Under the pieces are notes generated by a model. It did not search any database, was not told where the DNA came from, and was given only the letters and a program-made list of their open reading frames with translations. The position numbers and the translations under genes were made by a program. This document shows positions 6,265 through 7,344 of a DNA stretch of 7,344 bases, in pieces. Position 1 is the stretch's first letter. Each line of letters starts with the position of its first letter. Source of the DNA: an uncultured Agitococcus sp. (GTDB lineage Bacteria; Pseudomonadota; Gammaproteobacteria; Pseudomonadales; Moraxellaceae); the NCBI RefSeq assembly GCF_937920075.1, contig NZ_CALETI010000180.1, forward strand, positions 1-7,344, read 5' to 3'.

Positions 6265-6611
6265 GCCATAACACACGCAAAGATGAGATGATGGTCGCTC
6301 ATATTTGCCAAAGCCTAGATCAACATAGCCAACAAGCTCACGAATTTGATGACAAACTACAATTGTTGGCAGAACAAGCCCAACGCCAACGTCAACAACA
6401 CTTACAAAATCGTCAACAGCAAAAAAAATGGTGGTATTTGGGCGGCAGCTTAGCGATTGCGGCCACCGTAACTATGGTCATTTTCAGCCCTAAATTAATT
6501 CAGCAAAGCACTCATTCTCAACAAACAAAAGCAGTCGCTATTCATACTTCTGTTGACCCCCAACTATTAGAAGATATGGATATGCTCATGGTTCTAGGAG
6601 AAGAACAATGA
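6261..6611 (+). CDS. Single-pass membrane protein, DUF3619-like, putative anti-sigma partner
   Basis: The 116-residue product has a Gln/Arg-rich, probably cytoplasmic and helical N-terminal part (1-56). One transmembrane segment follows (~57-77, WWYLGGSLAIAATVTMVIF). A short outer part ends VDPQLLEDMDMLMVLGE (98-114). Size, topology and position resemble DUF3619 proteins that follow this sigma-factor type. There is no zinc-binding HxxxCxxC motif of the ZAS anti-sigma class; the only Cys is at 17. Binding to the sigma factor is inferred from the coupled gene order and topology. It starts in the ATGA overlap with the sigma gene, with GGAG (6250-6253) seven bases before the ATG, and ends in an identical overlap with the next gene. 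Confidence 0.7.
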   Translation: MSHNTRKDEMMVAHICQSLDQHSQQAHEFDDKLQLLAEQAQRQRQQHLQNRQQQKKWWYLGGSLAIAATVTMVIFSPKLIQQSTHSQQTKAVAIHTSVDPQLLEDMDMLMVLGEEQ

Positions 6612-6838
6612 AAAAATGGCAGACAAGCCTATTACTGAGTTGCTTGTTAACACCCGTAGCTTATGCACAACCCGCTTTAGACCCTGCTTTTATTGATTAT
6701 TTATTAGAGTTTGGTGAACAACCCGAATTATTTGATGCGGCACATCAGGAGCTAGAATCAAACACCCATAATGCTCAAACTCAATCAAACAATCAACGTC
6801 AACAGTCTGCTAATAACACCAAGGAGATTAAACAATGA
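6608..6838 (+). CDS. Small exported protein, function unknown
   Basis: This 76-residue protein has a clear Sec signal peptide (1-20, cleavage at AYA-QP). The mature chain is 56 residues. Its first half is acidic and hydrophobic (LDPAFIDYLLEFGEQPELF) and its second half is a Gln/Asn-rich low-complexity tail. There is no Cys, lipobox or membrane anchor. The DPxFIxYL pattern echoes the VDPQLLEDMDML end of the preceding protein, which might mean both contact the same partner, but this is weak. It is translationally coupled on both sides by ATGA overlaps, which strongly supports it as a real gene. I do not know its family. Confidence 0.75.
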   Translation: MKKWQTSLLLSCLLTPVAYAQPALDPAFIDYLLEFGEQPELFDAAHQELESNTHNAQTQSNNQRQQSANNTKEIKQ

Positions 6839-7295
6839 AACGTTTTTTAATCATCAGTTTACTCTTAATTAGCGCATCAAGCTGGGCAGAGGGTGTTCGT
6901 TGGCAAGATTTACCCCCAGCTTCGCAAGAAGCTTTGATGAATCTAAAAGATAACTGGGATAAGCTACCTGCTGATAAGCAATCAGCTATTGCTAAACGTA
7001 TTGATCACTGGCAAAGCTTATCAGACGAAGATAAAAATGAGGCGAAACAACGTTTTGAGCGTTGGCAGCAACTTTCACCTGAAAAACGCCAAAAATTGCT
7101 TGCTAAATACCAAGAATTTGCCAAATTGCCTCTTGACGAACAAGAAGAAATTAAACGCAAATGGCGTTGGTTTAAAAAATTACCACCTGAACAACGTGAA
7201 ATCATGCGTGAAAAATGGCAATCATTATCTATTGAAGAACGTCGAGCATTACGTGAACGTTTACGTCAAGCAAATCCCGAACAACGCCGTGAATT
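6835..7295 (+). CDS. DUF3106-family exported helical-repeat protein (3'-truncated by adapter)
   Basis: The protein has a signal peptide (1-18, cleavage at SWA-EG). A charged, helical mature region is built of an 18-residue repeat. Aromatic residues recur at W23, W41, W59, W77, F95 and F113, each followed by a LPP/LSxE-type turn at L26, L44, L62, L80, L98 and L116. The last visible unit is shortened (L131). This is the pattern of DUF3106 proteins, which lie beside ECF sigma factors; the LSPEKR/LPPEQR turns recall periplasmic LTxxQ stress proteins such as Spy and CpxP, a similarity of style only. A periplasmic sensing or chaperone-like role is inference. Genuine coding sequence ends at Glu153 (7293), perhaps Leu154. 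The residues DRKSVV and the stop at 7315-7317 are encoded by adapter sequence, so the true C-terminus is unknown. It overlaps the previous gene by ATGA. Confidence 0.85.
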
Positions 7296-7344
7296 AGATC
7301 GGAAGAGCGTCGTGTAGGGAAAGAGTGTCTTCGCCTGTGTAGAT
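7296..7344 (+). other. Illumina TruSeq adapter read-through (non-genomic)
   Basis: From 7296 the sequence is AGATCGGAAGAGC, continuing through CGTCGTGTAGGG to AGAGTGT at 7328. This is the reverse complement of the TruSeq universal (i5-side) adapter. It is followed by the eight bases CTTCGCCT (7329-7336), whose reverse complement AGGCGAAG is the TruSeq D505 index as I recall it, and then GTGTAGAT (7337-7344), the next adapter segment. The order adapter, index, adapter is exact. This tail should be trimmed. The first A could be genomic or adapter. Confidence 0.97.

Noticed and set aside
6989..7297. Alternate-frame frames of 102 (plus) and 66 (minus) codons over the DUF3106 gene
   Set aside because: They are shadows of the 18-residue-repeat coding sequence.
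7294..7317. C-terminal residues DRKSVV and stop codon of the DUF3106 protein
   Set aside because: They are encoded by the sequencing adapter from 7296 onward, so the protein is treated as truncated.

Overview
The window is a contig end from an AT-rich bacterium, most likely a gammaproteobacterium. The evidence is an E. coli-type homodimeric pyruvate dehydrogenase E1 (887 residues, collinear with E. coli AceE at the active-site positions), an AceF-type E2, a TrmL/YibK methyltransferase, and an ECF sigma / DUF3619-like / DUF3106 cassette of the kind found in Beta- and Gammaproteobacteria. I cannot place it more precisely. The last 49 bases (7296-7344) are not genomic: they match an Illumina TruSeq dual-index adapter including an 8-base index, so the contig runs off into read-through adapter.

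Layout. Positions 1-3552, minus strand: the pyruvate dehydrogenase operon aceE-aceF, with aceF cut by the left edge. A 152-bp divergent intergenic region carries the probable aceE promoter, with a PdhR-like GGTnnnACC core across its -10. Positions 3705-4277, plus strand: a stand-alone class III nucleotidyl cyclase domain protein with some non-canonical residues. Its 3' end overlaps the convergent trmL (4253-4723, minus) by 25 bp. trmL has a clear sigma70 promoter with a perfect TTGACA box. Positions 4882-5469, plus: an exported, Thr/Gly-rich protein built of two 56-residue repeats, with no recognised function.

Positions 5470-5694 hold no gene. They contain a 97-bp MITE-like element (10-bp terminal inverted repeats, flanking TA, internal hairpin) and a perfect 11-bp-arm palindrome just upstream of the next gene. 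Positions 5695-7295, plus, hold four genes, each overlapping the next by ATGA: an ECF-like sigma factor, a single-pass membrane protein in the anti-sigma position, a 76-residue exported protein, and a DUF3106 exported protein of 18-residue helical repeats, truncated by the adapter.

How the genes work together. AceE and AceF are the E1 and E2 of pyruvate oxidation to acetyl-CoA. The four coupled genes look like an envelope-responsive regulatory cassette: sigma factor, membrane partner and two periplasmic proteins. The repeat protein upstream may be a target or former partner, but that is inference. This cassette, with its palindrome and unexplained exported proteins, is the least understood part of the window. 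I see no tRNA, rRNA, CRISPR array or intact transposase.
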